Shown here piece after piece: positions 20,864 through 30,849 of a stretch of DNA of 64,000 nucleotides. Under the pieces are notes generated by a model. The model was not told the DNA's origin, did no database searches, and saw nothing but the letters and a program-made list of their open reading frames with translations. The translations under genes and the position numbers were made by a program. The DNA is from Diadophis punctatus similis (taxonomy: Eukaryota; Chordata; Lepidosauria; Squamata; Dipsadidae): assembly GCA_023053685.1 (NCBI GenBank), contig JALIGW010000059.1:2799501-2863500 (forward strand), read 5' to 3'. Position 1 is the first letter of the stretch; each line of letters begins with the position of its first letter.

Positions 20864-21431
20864 TGTTGTAAGGAATATCCTTCTGGGTTCAGTTCCAAGT
20901 GGGGAAAGACACTGGATTCATGAAAGTTGCTTGGAAAGAAGGTTTAATGGTGGACAGGAGCACATGGCATGAGCCCCTGTACAGAAAAGGTAGGTTACAT
21001 GTTTCCAGGTGTGGGTGAAGAGAAAAAGAGAGGGAAGAGATGCTGAGTTCCTTGTTTTATACTCTGTTGGGTCCCACCTCTTAGTTTCCTGTTCCTGTAT
21101 AGAAATGTATCCCATTGGCTCTCAGACCCCCCAGGGGCATGCTGGGACAACTCTATAGGTTTTTGTCTAATCCAGCTTTGGCTGAATGAAAGGGCCTTGG
21201 GCAAATCCTATTGTGGTTTTATTATGCAGAAGACTTTCAGGCCAGGTGAGAGGAATATGTGAGCTGGCCCAGTCCTTAATGGCCCATTGGCAGGGGTGGG
21301 AGTTTCCAAGAGGAGTCTTTTGTCTGTTTAAAAGCATGTTTCCAGATGTGTTCCACAGAATATTTTCTGCCTTTTAATATCTCCTAGGATATCTCATTTC
21401 CTAGGAGAGGGGTGGGTGCTAACTTCCTACA
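20864..21431 (-). repeat. 5' LTR of the ERV-like element
   Basis: 568 bp, the same boundaries as the partner at 15410. The adjacent interior (20300-20863) includes a 12-bp G run at about 20477 and shows no coding. Confidence 0.93.
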
Positions 21432-21435
21432 AGTT

Positions 21436-22019
21436 CTTGCAACCTCACAGAGTATCTTGGGAGTTTTATGAGATATGCTCAGCTAAGAAATAATTGAGTG
21501 TAATTTGGTACAGTACAAATACCACTTAACTGTCATGAAATTTAAGCAAGTCCCTTCCAGCCCTTTTTCCCTTAGGATTCTAACATGTTTAGTAAGCTGT
21601 ACTTACTGAGCACCAAAGAATCTAGTTCTAAGAGGGGAAGATATAAGATTGCATCTCCACAATATATGAAAGGAATTATTTTTTGCTGGCCTTCATTTAT
21701 TTGAATTACTAGAATAAAGTAGCCGCCTAGTGCAGCAGAGCATGTTGGTGCCTTTTTAGACTTCTCCACTGAAAGTCAACCATTTGACCCTATTGTATGA
21801 GGTAATACAATTTAATCTAATTAGCCACGTGATCTGGAACATCTTAAATGTAAACTGGAGCCTTTTTTTTAAAGTGTTACTACTCTGCTTATAAGAATTC
21901 GTGTTCTTGCTCTCAACTTAAAAATGAGAATATCGTCACTCTCCCAAGTAACCAAGAGAAGTAACTGAATAAAAAGTAACTCCTTGATTTCCCAGCCTAA
22001 GAGGAAAGGGCTGCTTGTT
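21436..22019. other. No gene seen
   Basis: AT-rich single-copy-looking DNA between the ERV-like element and the CpG block. Confidence 0.4.
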
Positions 22020-22830
22020 CGAGAAAAAGAACACGGCGGAGGATGGACGGCTAAAATGAACTTCTAACGTTTACCTCAAACTAACTCAACTCAGTGCTCC
22101 GTGGGGGTGGGGGGGTGAGTGAAGAGAGCTCCGCTTCTCGGAAGATACGACCTCCCGACAACCTGTTCCGGAGGGGCGTGAGCATCCACGTATCTAGGAA
22201 AGGGGGGCAGCGTTTCCAAGAAAAAAAAAGAATCGTAAGCGCGGGACGCGCGTGCGTACTACCTGCGGCTGCGTCACTAAAGCGACCTTCGGTCGGACGA
22301 TGACTACGGCGGCGCGCGGAAAGGTGTCATCTTCGCCCGTGCTCGAAAGTATCGAATAGGGTCGCCCCGCCAAAGGGAAAGGAATCGGCGGCGCAGCTTC
22401 CTCTTAAAGGGACAGTACCGTCCTCCGACACCGACGGCCTTTGTGAAGCTGCGGTTTTGGAGAGAAGGAAAAGGGGACGGGAGGTAAGACGAGGCCGTTG
22501 CTTTGATGCTGTAGTAGGCCCCTCCTGCTCTTTCTTCTCCCGCCAGCTTTTTTTTTTTCTCTCGAAAGCAGGACTTTCGTTCAGAGTTGTCGGTTGCTAA
22601 GCACTAACAACTACAAGTTCTTTAGGATTTCGGTTAAGCTGCCGTAGACCGAGACAGCTCATTGTTGCGTGGACTACGCTCAAGGGTTTGTGTGCTTTGG
22701 CCGGCAGAGGCATTGGAGCTGGGTAGTATCGGGACAGGCTTTGAAACAGAACGGGCTCCAACGGCAGGACTTCACCGCCCGTGCCTAAATCTCGCCATAC
22801 GGTTAGGCGAGAGGGCTGGGAAGGCTTAGA
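22020..22830 (+). promoter_or_regulatory. CpG-rich block, promoter candidate of an unseen gene
   Basis: Dense CG dinucleotides (e.g. GCGCGGGACGCGCG-like runs at 22240-22320), a pyrimidine tract at 22545-22565 and a consensus donor GGGAG|GTAAGAC at about 22482. This looks like a non-coding first exon on the + strand. No coding exon that continues it was recognised within the window. A bidirectional or minus-strand promoter cannot be excluded. Confidence 0.5.
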
Positions 22831-22866
22831 TTCTCCATGAATTTACTGGAGAGCTTTAGGTCGGGC

Positions 22867-23042
22867 ATTAGCAGTTCAGCTGTTCAAATCTCACTAGGCT
22901 CAAGGTTGACTCAGCCTTCCATCCTTCCGAGGTGGGTAAAATGAGGACCCAGATTGTTGGGGGCAATATGCTGAACTCTGTAAACCGCTTAGAGAGGGCT
23001 GGAAAGCACTATGAAGCGGTATATAAGTCTAAGTGCTATTTA
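22867..23042 (+). mobile_element. Squamate tRNA-derived SINE, 5'-truncated
   Basis: Matches the complete copy at 28258-28502 from its B box (GTTCAAATCTCAC) to the 3' end (AGCGGTATATAAGTCTAAG). The tRNA-like 5' half is missing. Confidence 0.85.
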
Positions 23043-23299
23043 TTTCTCAGCAGGTCTTCCTCGGAGGTTTATGCGGAAAATAACAAGAGTGGCATGCCCT
23101 TCACTGGGCCCCAATGAGGAAAACATGCATAAGAAAAAAAATGATCACACGCTTCGCATAAGAACCAAATAACAATACAAACTTGTAACCCAAGCTTTTT
23201 CCGCACCCATACTATGGTTGCATCCCATGTAGAGTTTCATGTGTCATGAAAAAAACACTTTTATTTCATTTTCCCCTAATTTTTAGACATGCTCTTTTT

Positions 23300-23420
23300 T
23301 GAGGGGTCCTTGGTCCTTCTCTGAACTTGCTTGTTTTCTTGCAGACGTTTCCTTACCCTCACTTGGTAACATCAGTGCTAGCACTGAACCCTTCATTTCA
23401 ACTCTGAGCTACAAATATTC
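23300..23420. repeat. Second copy of the dispersed repeat at 200-313
   Basis: It shares TTGTTTTCTTGCAGAC, GGTAACATCA and CAACTCTGAGCTACAAAT with the copia 1 target. Flanking DNA 23043-23559 is otherwise unremarkable. Confidence 0.6.
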
Positions 23421-23567
23421 TCCTTTATTCATGCTCTTTTTTGTTCCTTCCTCCCATCACTGCACACCCACACATAAGTAAAACATTCTAAAGGACAGAA
23501 GTCTGATATAAATAGGGTTTGGGAGTGGGGGCAAAATAATGACTTTTCCAAACCCTTTTCTCTCACA

Positions 23568-24171
23568 CAGGGTGGATGAAAATCGATTTAAAAAATCGGA
23601 TTTTTAAAAAATTTAAATCAGATTTTTTGATTTTTATCAAATTTATTTTAATAAAATGCTTTTGGAGTAAAAATCTATCTAAATATAGTTTTCTATTTAA
23701 GATACATTAATAGTTTATTCAGCATGAAATGGAGCTTAGTTATGTAGCATGAGGCTGTATATTCTGCAATATTTACATTTTTGGTAAACTCAATGAATCC
23801 AAGCTCTGCAAGCTAAATAGGAAACCTTCATTTTGTTTGCAAATAATATTAAAGATTCTAACTATCAGCAAGAACGAGTCCTTACAATTAAAGAACACCT
23901 GTCATTTCAGGCCTGTTAGCGGGCATCCACTCACCTGCTGCCTGCCACATCCCTCACCTTTTGTTGTGTCACTGCTGCATCACCAGCCGTCCTATTAAAG
24001 TGAATGGGGCTGTCAGTGAGTCAACAGGTCAGAGGAGCAGCTGCTGCGGGACAGAGATGACAGTTGCTCTTTAAAAATTATGATTTAAATCAAGTTGATT
24101 TAAATCAAGCCTTTTTACTAGTGATTTAAATCGTGATTTAAATCGACTTGATTTAAATCAAATCCACCCTG
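23568..24171. mobile_element. Non-autonomous hAT-like transposon with ATTTAAAT-rich ends
   Basis: Terminal repeats CAGGGTGGAT...GATTTAAA and ...TTTAAATCAAATCCACCCTG face each other. The ends contain repeated GATTTAAATC palindromes. Flanking octamers (CTCTCACA and CACATACA) match at only 5 of 8 positions, so the duplication is decayed or the copy is old. There is no transposase ORF. Confidence 0.75.
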
Positions 24172-24179
24172 CACATACA

Positions 24180-25030
24180 CCATTTCCTTTGTTCATAATA
24201 AGCAGAATGTCTGCATTTTTTGCTGAATGTAAGCCATATCTCACTTCTAATTCTAGCTTCCCATCTCAGAATCAATGTCCCTGATTATTATGAGGCAGTT
24301 TTCCTCACACCAGCTATTCACGCCATTCCAGGCACAGAGAGTGTAGATCTCAGTTGCACATACACACACACTCCTACACATGTATTAGTTTAATTATTCA
24401 AGCTCACACCCTTTGTTCCAGAGAAAGACCTGGCTTCAGTTTTTAATAGCCTTTCTGAACAGTTGGAGCAAGTTACACAAGATTGGTAGATACAAGAAAA
24501 TACTTGGCCATAAATAATCCTTAAAAGACCAGTAACATTTTATTTGGACTAAAAAAATTGATGGGAAGGGGAACAATCTTCAAATTTTCAGGCTGAGATA
24601 GAGTCCAGAAGTAGTGGTGAGAAAGTACCCTTCATCAAGATACAGCAATGTGGCTCAGACTGTTGCTCTATTAATATGGGGAAAAATAAGTTAACTGTAC
24701 CTCATGATTATAAGCAAATATGAGCTGTATCTTTTCCACTTAATACTTCATTTGGCTTTGGTATTAAAACGTTTGTATACTGCCTCTAGAGATCATTTAA
24801 ACAAAACACAGGTGACTTCATCTCTTTATTAAAACATTTTTTAATTTCTTACATGCTTCAACTTTATATAACATCTTGTTTTAATCAAACTTGGCAAGAA
24901 AGGTGGGATAAAAATAAATAAAGCTCCGAAAAGCTTGGACAACTGTTGTGATCCGTGTCTTGGTTACAAAAAATATGGCTTTACAATTTAAAATGTAGAA
25001 AAAATACTATTTAAAAAAATGCTAAAAAAT
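24180..25030. other. No gene seen
   Basis: AT-rich DNA without recognisable repeat ends or coding potential. Confidence 0.4.
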
Positions 25031-25031
25031 A

Positions 25032-25394
25032 CTAGTTAGTCCTTGATTTATGACCACAATTGAGCCCAAAATTTCTGTTGCTAAGCAAGACAGTTAAGCG
25101 AGTTTTGCCCCATTTTATGACTTAACACAGTTGTTAGGTGAATCACTGCAATAGCACGGTTGTTAACCTGACTTTACTTGTCAGAAGGTCACAAAAGGTG
25201 ATCACATGACCCTGGGATACTGCAACTATCATAAATATGAACTAGTTGCCAAGCATCCAAATTTTGATCATGCGTCCATGGGGATGCTGCAATGAAAACA
25301 TTTTGTGTGAAAAATGATTGTAAGTCACTTTTTTCAGTGCCACTGTAACTTTGAACAGGCACTAAATAAATGGTTATAAATTGAGAACTACCTG
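25032..25394. mobile_element. DNA-transposon-like repeat, copy 1 of the AGTCCT...ACTACCTG family
   Basis: Homologous along its length to 61749-62141 (shared CACAATTGAGCCC, TTTCTGTTGCTAAG, GTCAGAAGGTCACAAAAGG, CATGGGGATGCTGCAATG). Ends are inverted: TTAGTCCTTGATTTATGACC and GAGAACTACCTG. This older copy has diverged ends. The superfamily is not assigned. Confidence 0.7.
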
Positions 25395-25431
25395 TATAAA
25401 CACAATCCGCAATCCCAATCCATGTAACAGC

Positions 25432-25545
25432 AGTTCTACAAATTCAATTCAATTCCAACCTTTATTGTCAGTGCACAACATGTATACAATGAGATTGGTT
25501 GAGCCTCCCTTAGTGCACCCCACCAACACAATACAACTCACAGTG
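25432..25545 (-). mobile_element. LINE 3' end, L2-like
   Basis: The minus strand reads CAATCTCATTGTATACATG...TGCACTGACAATAAAGG, then repeats of TTGAA. This resembles the 3' end of L2-type LINEs, with a short oligomer tail. Only the tip is present. Confidence 0.5.
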
Positions 25546-25639
25546 AAGACAGAAAATCCCTAACCCAATAAATCATATTAACAAACACAGTCCTTTTCTT
25601 TCTTTTCTAGTTGGAAAGCAACAGAATAGGTGTCTCAAA

Positions 25640-26461
25640 CTCAAATGAATGTAGTCATTCTACAAAATCAAGCCAGTAGAGGAAGTAGAGATGAATTAGA
25701 GAGTAAAAGCCAGGAAGAAGAAGAGATAGTAGAAGAGAGTGAGAAACAAAAGGAGGCAAAAAAGAAATAGGAACAGCAGGAAAGAACACAAGGCAGAGTA
25801 CTAAGAGAAACAAAAAACCCTAAAAGATATTATAAACAATAATGGTGGAAGAAATTAAAATTACATCGATTAATATAAACAGATTGAATAACTCAAATAT
25901 TTCAAATATTTTCTAAATTAAAGAAACCTGACGCCAACGTAATCTCCCCCTAGGAGGTTCATATAAAAGTGTGGATCCTATGAATAGTTGAAAGAGAGAA
26001 GCAATAAATAAAACAAGAGATATAACGTAGTACTATGAAGGAATTATGTAAAGATTCTATAGTTCAAATTACATAATTAAAAATAGAATTATTTAAAATA
26101 TGGTATATATCTAGAGATTAATATAAATATTTAAGGAAAATGTTAATAGTTTGACTATATCCGATTATAGCCTAGGGTGGACAGGGGGCCATCAACGCCC
26201 CACATGTTTGTTGTAATAAATAAAAGAAGAGTTATAATGTTGTACTTTGAAAGAATTATGTAACGATTCTATAGCTCTAATGATATGATTAAAAATAGAA
26301 ATATTTAAAATTTGGTGTAAATCTAGAGATTAATACAAATGTTTAAGTTAATAGTTTGATTATATCCGATAATAGCTTTTGGTTGACGGGGACATTAATG
26401 CCCCACTTGTATGTAGTATGTCTGTTTATTGTTGTTTTGTTATGTGTGTCTAATAAAAAAA
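25640..26461 (+). mobile_element. L1 derivative: ORF1 end, ORF2 start, then 3' end
   Basis: A Glu/Lys-rich degenerate ORF1 C-terminal stretch (25660-25830) is followed at 25841 by an ORF2-like start translating MVEEIKITSININ, comparable to 46311. About 30 codons later the coding ends. The rest is an AT-rich 3' region with a tandem duplication and a poly(A) run at 26453-26461. The endonuclease and RT are missing although the 3' end is present. Confidence 0.65.
26025..26410. repeat. Tandem duplication of about 190 bp
   Basis: Two diverged copies share GAATTATGTAA, GATTCTATAG, TCTAGAGATTAATA, ATATCCGAT and AATGCCCCAC-like ends. They lie in the 3' region of the L1 derivative. Confidence 0.75.
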
Positions 26462-26609
26462 AAGGAAATAACCATGTATCTTATTTTTCCCATACCATAA
26501 GAAAACGTGCCAACCAGTTGCAAGTCATGTCCCTCTAGTGTCAGTAACCTTGTATTTCTCAATACGATCCATTCCTTCATCCATGTTAACGCTGCTGCTT
26601 GGTAATATA

Positions 26610-27084
26610 CCGTATTTTTCAGAGTATAAGACGCACCTTTTCCCCCCCTAAAAGAGGCTGAAAATTTGGGTGCGTCTTATACTCTGAATGTAGCTTTTTC
26701 GAAGCTTTTTCCCCCCCAGCCCTAACGAGGTGCTAACGATCTTCCTGGCTCTTCCCGGCTTGTTTTCATTGCTACTCCTTCTGAAAGAGGTTTTTTCAGC
26801 CCTAACGAGGTGCTAACGATCTTCCCAGCTTGCAGGATTTTTTCATTCCTACTCCCTCCGAAGAAGTTTTTTTCCAGCCCTAAGCCTTTGCAGGCTTGTT
26901 TTCATTGCTGTTCCCTCCGAAAAAGGTTTTTTTCAGCCCTAACCAGGGGATAAAATAATGTGCTGAAGCTGACCAGACTAAGGACGCTAGCCAGATGAAT
27001 ACCTGGTAGGTAGATTTTCCCCCCCTATTTTTCTCCCCCAAAACTAAGGTGCGTCTTATACTCCGGTGCATCTTATAACTCCGG
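26610..27084. mobile_element. CCGTATTTTTC-type DNA transposon, right end damaged
   Basis: The left end CCGTATTTTTCAGAGTATAAG follows a TA. The right end keeps GGTGCGTCTTATACTCC but lacks the outer AAAAATACGG. It is related to 60759-61680. The internal part has three to four diverged copies of a CAGCCCTAA...CTTCCC-type unit (26710-26945). Confidence 0.7.
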
Positions 27085-27419
27085 TTAGCGCCGAGGAGTT
27101 CCGGGCAGACGGCAGTTTGTCTTCATGTGCGGAGGGCAGGTGAGGAGAGGGCAAGGGGGTCTCCCGTCCCCAGCGCCTCTCCTCTGTGCAACCTGCTGCC
27201 GCCAAGCGGTCTCGTTCACACCACCCGTTTCGCTTGTGGGGCGGATGGGCTGGAACTTCCGCACTTTTTTGCTGGGCATCGGCCAGGCTCCTCGAGAGAC
27301 GAGAGTTTGCATGGGGCCGAGCAAACACTCATCTCTCAAGAAGCCTGGATGAAGTGTCGGCCCCATGCAAATTATCGAGCCTGGATGAAGTTTCCCGCGC
27401 CGCTTCAAATGCTGGTGCC

Positions 27420-27706
27420 ACAGTACAGCTGAGAGAAGCACTTGGACGGGCTCGAGAGAGGAATGTTTGCTCAGCTCCATGCAAATGCTCCAGCCCAGAC
27501 AAAGTTTCTCCCACCGCTTCAAACGCAAATTCTCCAGCCCGGACAAAGTTTCCCCCACCGCTTCAAACGCAAATTCTCCAGCCCGGACAAAGTTTCCCAG
27601 CATTTGAAGCAGTGCGGGAAACTTCGTCTGGGCTGGAGAATTTGCATGGGGCCGAGCAAACACTCCTCTCTTGAGAAGCCCGTCCAAGTGCTTCTCTCAG
27701 CTGTAC
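27420..27706. repeat. Long imperfect hairpin with direct repeats in the loop
   Basis: The left arm (27420-27522, starting CAGTACAGCTGAGAGAAGC) is the imperfect reverse complement of the right arm (about 27600-27706, ending GCTTCTCTCAGCTGTACTG). The loop holds direct repeats of a 44-bp unit containing CCGGACAAAGTTTCCC and CCGCTTCAAACGCAAATTCT. Related pieces extend to about 27300. Open frames across it are by-products. It may be a palindromic MITE or a satellite fragment. DNA from 27085 to 27300 is GC-rich and unclassified. Confidence 0.8.
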
Positions 27707-28257
27707 TGTAAATACTGTAAATGCTGGAGCATTTAATCCATTTATATTCATAGAGTAAGATTTATTTCTCCTTCTTTCAATCCTTCATTTCGCTGTTTCT
27801 TTCTGTCCTCCTCTCCTATATTCCGTCCGGGCTCTTGTCCTCGCACCATCCCTTTCATGATTATCCTTTTCCTCTCCTTTCTCTCCTGCTCTGTCATATT
27901 AACGTCTACGCTTTGCTCCTCATGGCTTATTTTTTCTCTCTCCTCTGCAGACTTCGATTCTTCTTCCTTAATATATTCCTCATAAAAGTCTCTGGCTTCC
28001 TCCACCGAGATTATCTTGAATTTTTTATCTCCCATTGAGATCAATAACCCCTCCGGGACTAGCCATCTGTATAGTATTTTTTGTCTTATTAATTGTGTAG
28101 TTAAAAAATTGTACCCCTTCCTTTTATCTCTTATTCTTCTGGGAACTTGTCTGAGTATAATGATTTCCTTCCCTTTGAAGATGGGAGTATTTTCTCTTGC
28201 GTTATTGTAAATTTCGTCTCTAATTTTTTTTTAATGAAACAAATATGGACTTCTTTA

Positions 28258-28502
28258 GAGAGCCGAGGTGGTGCAGTGGTTAGAGTGCAGTACTGCAGGC
28301 TACTTCAGCTGACTACTAGCTGCAGTTCAGCTGTTCAAATCTCACTGGCTCAAGGTTGACTCAGACTTCCATCCTTCTGAGGTCGGTAAAATGAGGACCC
28401 AAATTGTTGGGGACAATATGCTGAACTCTGTAAACCGCTTAGAGAGGGCTGTAAAGCACTATGAAGCGGTATATAAGTCTAAGTGCTATTGCTATTGCTA
28501 TT
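28258..28502 (+). mobile_element. Complete squamate tRNA-derived SINE
   Basis: The tRNA-like head has an A box TGGTGCAGTGG (28268-28278) and a B box GTTCAAATC (28333-28341), followed by a body ending AAGCGGTATATAAGTCTAAG and (TGCTAT)n. It resembles the Sauria-type SINEs of squamates; the exact subfamily is not determined. It is inserted in the L1 ORF1 above. Confidence 0.88.
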
Positions 28503-28571
28503 CTCTTGGCAGTTTATGCCTACGGGCGTAGTTTGTTTGTAATCTGAAAACCTCGTCCATTTCCTCTATAA

Positions 28572-29021
28572 CAGTGATGGCGAACCCATGGCACGCGTGC
28601 CACAGGTGGCACGCGGAGCCATATCTGCCGGCACGCAAGCTGTTGCCCTAATTCAGCTCCAGTGCACATGTGCGCGCCGGCCAGCTGATTTTCGGCTTGT
28701 GCGGAGGCTCTGGGAGGGCGTTTTCAGCCTCCGGAGGGCCTCCGGGGGGGGGGGGAGAAAACCATTTTCGCCCTCCCCAGGCTCCAAGAAAACCTCTGGA
28801 GCCTGGGAAGGGTGAAAAATGGACCTACTGGGCCCACTCAAAGTCAGGAAATGGGGGAGCGTGGGGATCATGCGCGCATGCACGGGGGGACGGCAGCACG
28901 GGGGAATCACACATGGATGCACAGGGGGGCATTACATTATGGGTGTGGGCACTCCCACGTGCGCAATAGCGTGCGCGCGTGTGCTTTTGGCACCCGAGGA
29001 AAAAAAGGTTCGCCATCACTG
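28572..29021. mobile_element. Non-autonomous hAT transposon
   Basis: Perfect 15-bp terminal inverted repeats CAGTGATGGCGAACC are flanked by a perfect 8-bp duplication CTCTATAA (28564-28571 and 29022-29029). It is 450 bp, GC-rich, with no transposase. The open frames inside are by-products. Inserted into L1 ORF1. Confidence 0.95.
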
Positions 29022-30177
29022 CTCTATAATCTCTTGTTTTGACTTATTTCTTAGTCCTGCTATTATCTCAGCCATCTTTTCAGGGAGGTATTCATCCTTG
29101 TCTTCTTGCACATTTTGGAATCTTAAATAAAATGCAGCTTTTTCAATTTCCAGATATGCGATTGCCCCTTCAAGGTCCCTGTTAATTATTTCCAATCTCC
29201 TCTCTGTTCCCTCTAATCTTTGGCCTCTTTGCTCCATTTTGTCTTCTACTGTTTTCATTCTTTTTTCATTCTTTATTAATGTTTGTTGAATCATTCCCAT
29301 CTTCTCATCAAGATTTCCCATTCTCATCTACTTTTCTGATGTCACCTCTCATTTCCCCCATTGCTTCCCTCAAACCGTCACAATGTTTATCCATAGACTC
29401 CTGCATTTTTAACATCATTTCTTGTAGCCCTATTGAAGTGGCTTGTGGATTCTCTAATGTATTGTCTGTTTGACGTTGGCCTGCAGGAGATGGGGTAGCA
29501 ATATTTGTTTTTTTTCCCTACTTTAGAGGTTGTTGTAAATGTACTTGTCATTTTTACAGTCCCCAAATATTTGTTTCAATGTATCACATACAATATTTTT
29601 GTTACAAATCAAATCAGTATTGTTGTTCACTATTTTCTATTCAATATATATGTTAACACAATCACAATTACCTTTATGTTCTATCACGTTAGTATTTCAA
29701 TATTCAATATTCAAGTAATTCGAATTCTTAATTTCACTAGGTCTCAATGCACACTTTTTAGGATTTAGTATTTGAAATTAGGTAAATCACATATATAGGG
29801 TTAACAATACAAATTTTACTTTCTCTAGAATATATATGGGGATGACAAAAGTTATATATCAAGGAAGAAGTTTCTTTTCAGTCCAATTCAGATCAGATCA
29901 GTTCATACTATTAATCGAGGTGAAGAATATTTATGTATATCGCAAAATAAGAGAGAAAACAAACCTCTAGTAATCAATTTCAATTTCTCAAGCTTTTTTC
30001 TAATAAATCTCTGCCCCACATTAATTAACAGCTTAATTATCTCACTCCAATTAAGTTAGTGTTGTTTCTGGTTCAAATCCACTTGAATCTTTTATAGTTA
30101 TAAGGTTTTTATAAAGTTCCTTATTAGATGTATTTACCAACTCTGTCCTCTGTGCACAGTCACTTTGTTCTTCTTCT

Positions 30178-30787
30178 CATTCAAGATGTCCGTGGCAGTG
30201 GATCCAGGAAGGCTCTCTGGTTTACTGAGGAGCTCCGGGAGATGAAACGCCACAAGAGACGTCTAGAGCAACGCTGGAGAGCCAGTAAAGCTGAATCTGA
30301 CCGAACACTACTAAGAACCTTTATTAGGACTTACTTAGTGGCGATACGGGTGGCAAAATGTTTGCATTTTTCCGCACTTATTGCATCTGCCGATTCTCGT
30401 CCAGCCGCCCTGTTTAGGGTGACTCATTCCCTCCTTGCTGTGGGGGGAACAGAGGAGCCCTTACAGGGTAGAGCTGAGGAATTTGTAGTTTCTGGCGGAT
30501 AAAGTCGCTCAGATTCGGACGGACCTGGACTCCGATTGGGCAATTCAGGACGAGACGACAGGGACTGGTCTTAGTCCTATTGTATGGGACGAATTTGAGC
30601 CAGCTACTCCTGAGGATGTGGACAAGGCCATAGGAGCGATGAGCTCCTCCACTTGTTTGTTGGACCCGTGCCCCTCCTGGCTGGTTTCGGCTGGCAGGGA
30701 GGTGTCACGAGGCTGGCTCCAGGCGTTGGTCAATGCTTCTTCTTTGAGAGAGGGGTCCGTTCCGCAACCTTTAAAAGTTGCGGTGGT
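30178..30787 (+). pseudogene. CR1/L2 LINE, region just upstream of RT
   Basis: Encodes SGSRKALWFTEELREMKRHK and ALIASADSRPAALFRVTHSL, then after a one-base shift near 30490 DKVAQIR, DWAIQDE, EDVDKAIGAM and CLLDPCPSWL, ending VPQPLKVAV at the L1 insertion. The same residues appear in the copy at 57034-57576. This is the linker before RT motif 1. Confidence 0.8.
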
Positions 30788-30849
30788 AAATTAGCAGCCA
30801 GATTTAACCTTAAAATCAATGAAACCAATGAGAAAGTCAAGACCATACA

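Larger units (their letters stand above)
15410..21431 (-). mobile_element. LTR element (ERV-like) with near-identical LTRs and no recognisable genes
   Basis: A 6-kb element bounded by a 4-bp duplication AGTT (15406-15409 and 21432-21435), a length typical of gammaretrovirus-like ERVs. Orientation is minus: a polypurine-like tract (complement of 15982-15999) abuts the left LTR, a primer-site-like sequence abuts the right LTR, and TATAAAA plus ATTAAA sit in the correct order inside the LTR on that strand. I found no gag, pol or env motif inside. Much of the interior is degenerate LINE sequence on the + strand. It is best called a non-autonomous LTR element of the family of the solo LTR at 6511. 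Confidence 0.85.
27726..30125 (-). mobile_element. L1 5' portion: 5' region, ORF1, first codons of ORF2
   Basis: ORF1 pieces occur at 29022-29480 (coiled coil EDKMEQRGQRLEGTERRLEI, then AAFYLRFQNVQEDKDE), 28503-28563, and 27748-28257 (C-terminal part with EEARDFYEEYIKEEE). ORF2 begins at about 27767 (INLTL, then MNINGLNAP in the next frame) and is cut off at about 27725 by the hairpin element. Two later insertions (a SINE and a hAT) lie inside ORF1. 29480-30125 is AT-rich 5' region. ORF1 is degenerate. Confidence 0.75.

Noticed and set aside
27056..27751. Several overlapping open frames of 60-200 codons on both strands
   Set aside because: They follow the hairpin arms and direct repeats, so the same repeat is translated in several frames.
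28588..29019. Open frames within the 450-bp hAT element
   Set aside because: GC-rich non-autonomous element with no transposase motifs; frames occur on both strands.
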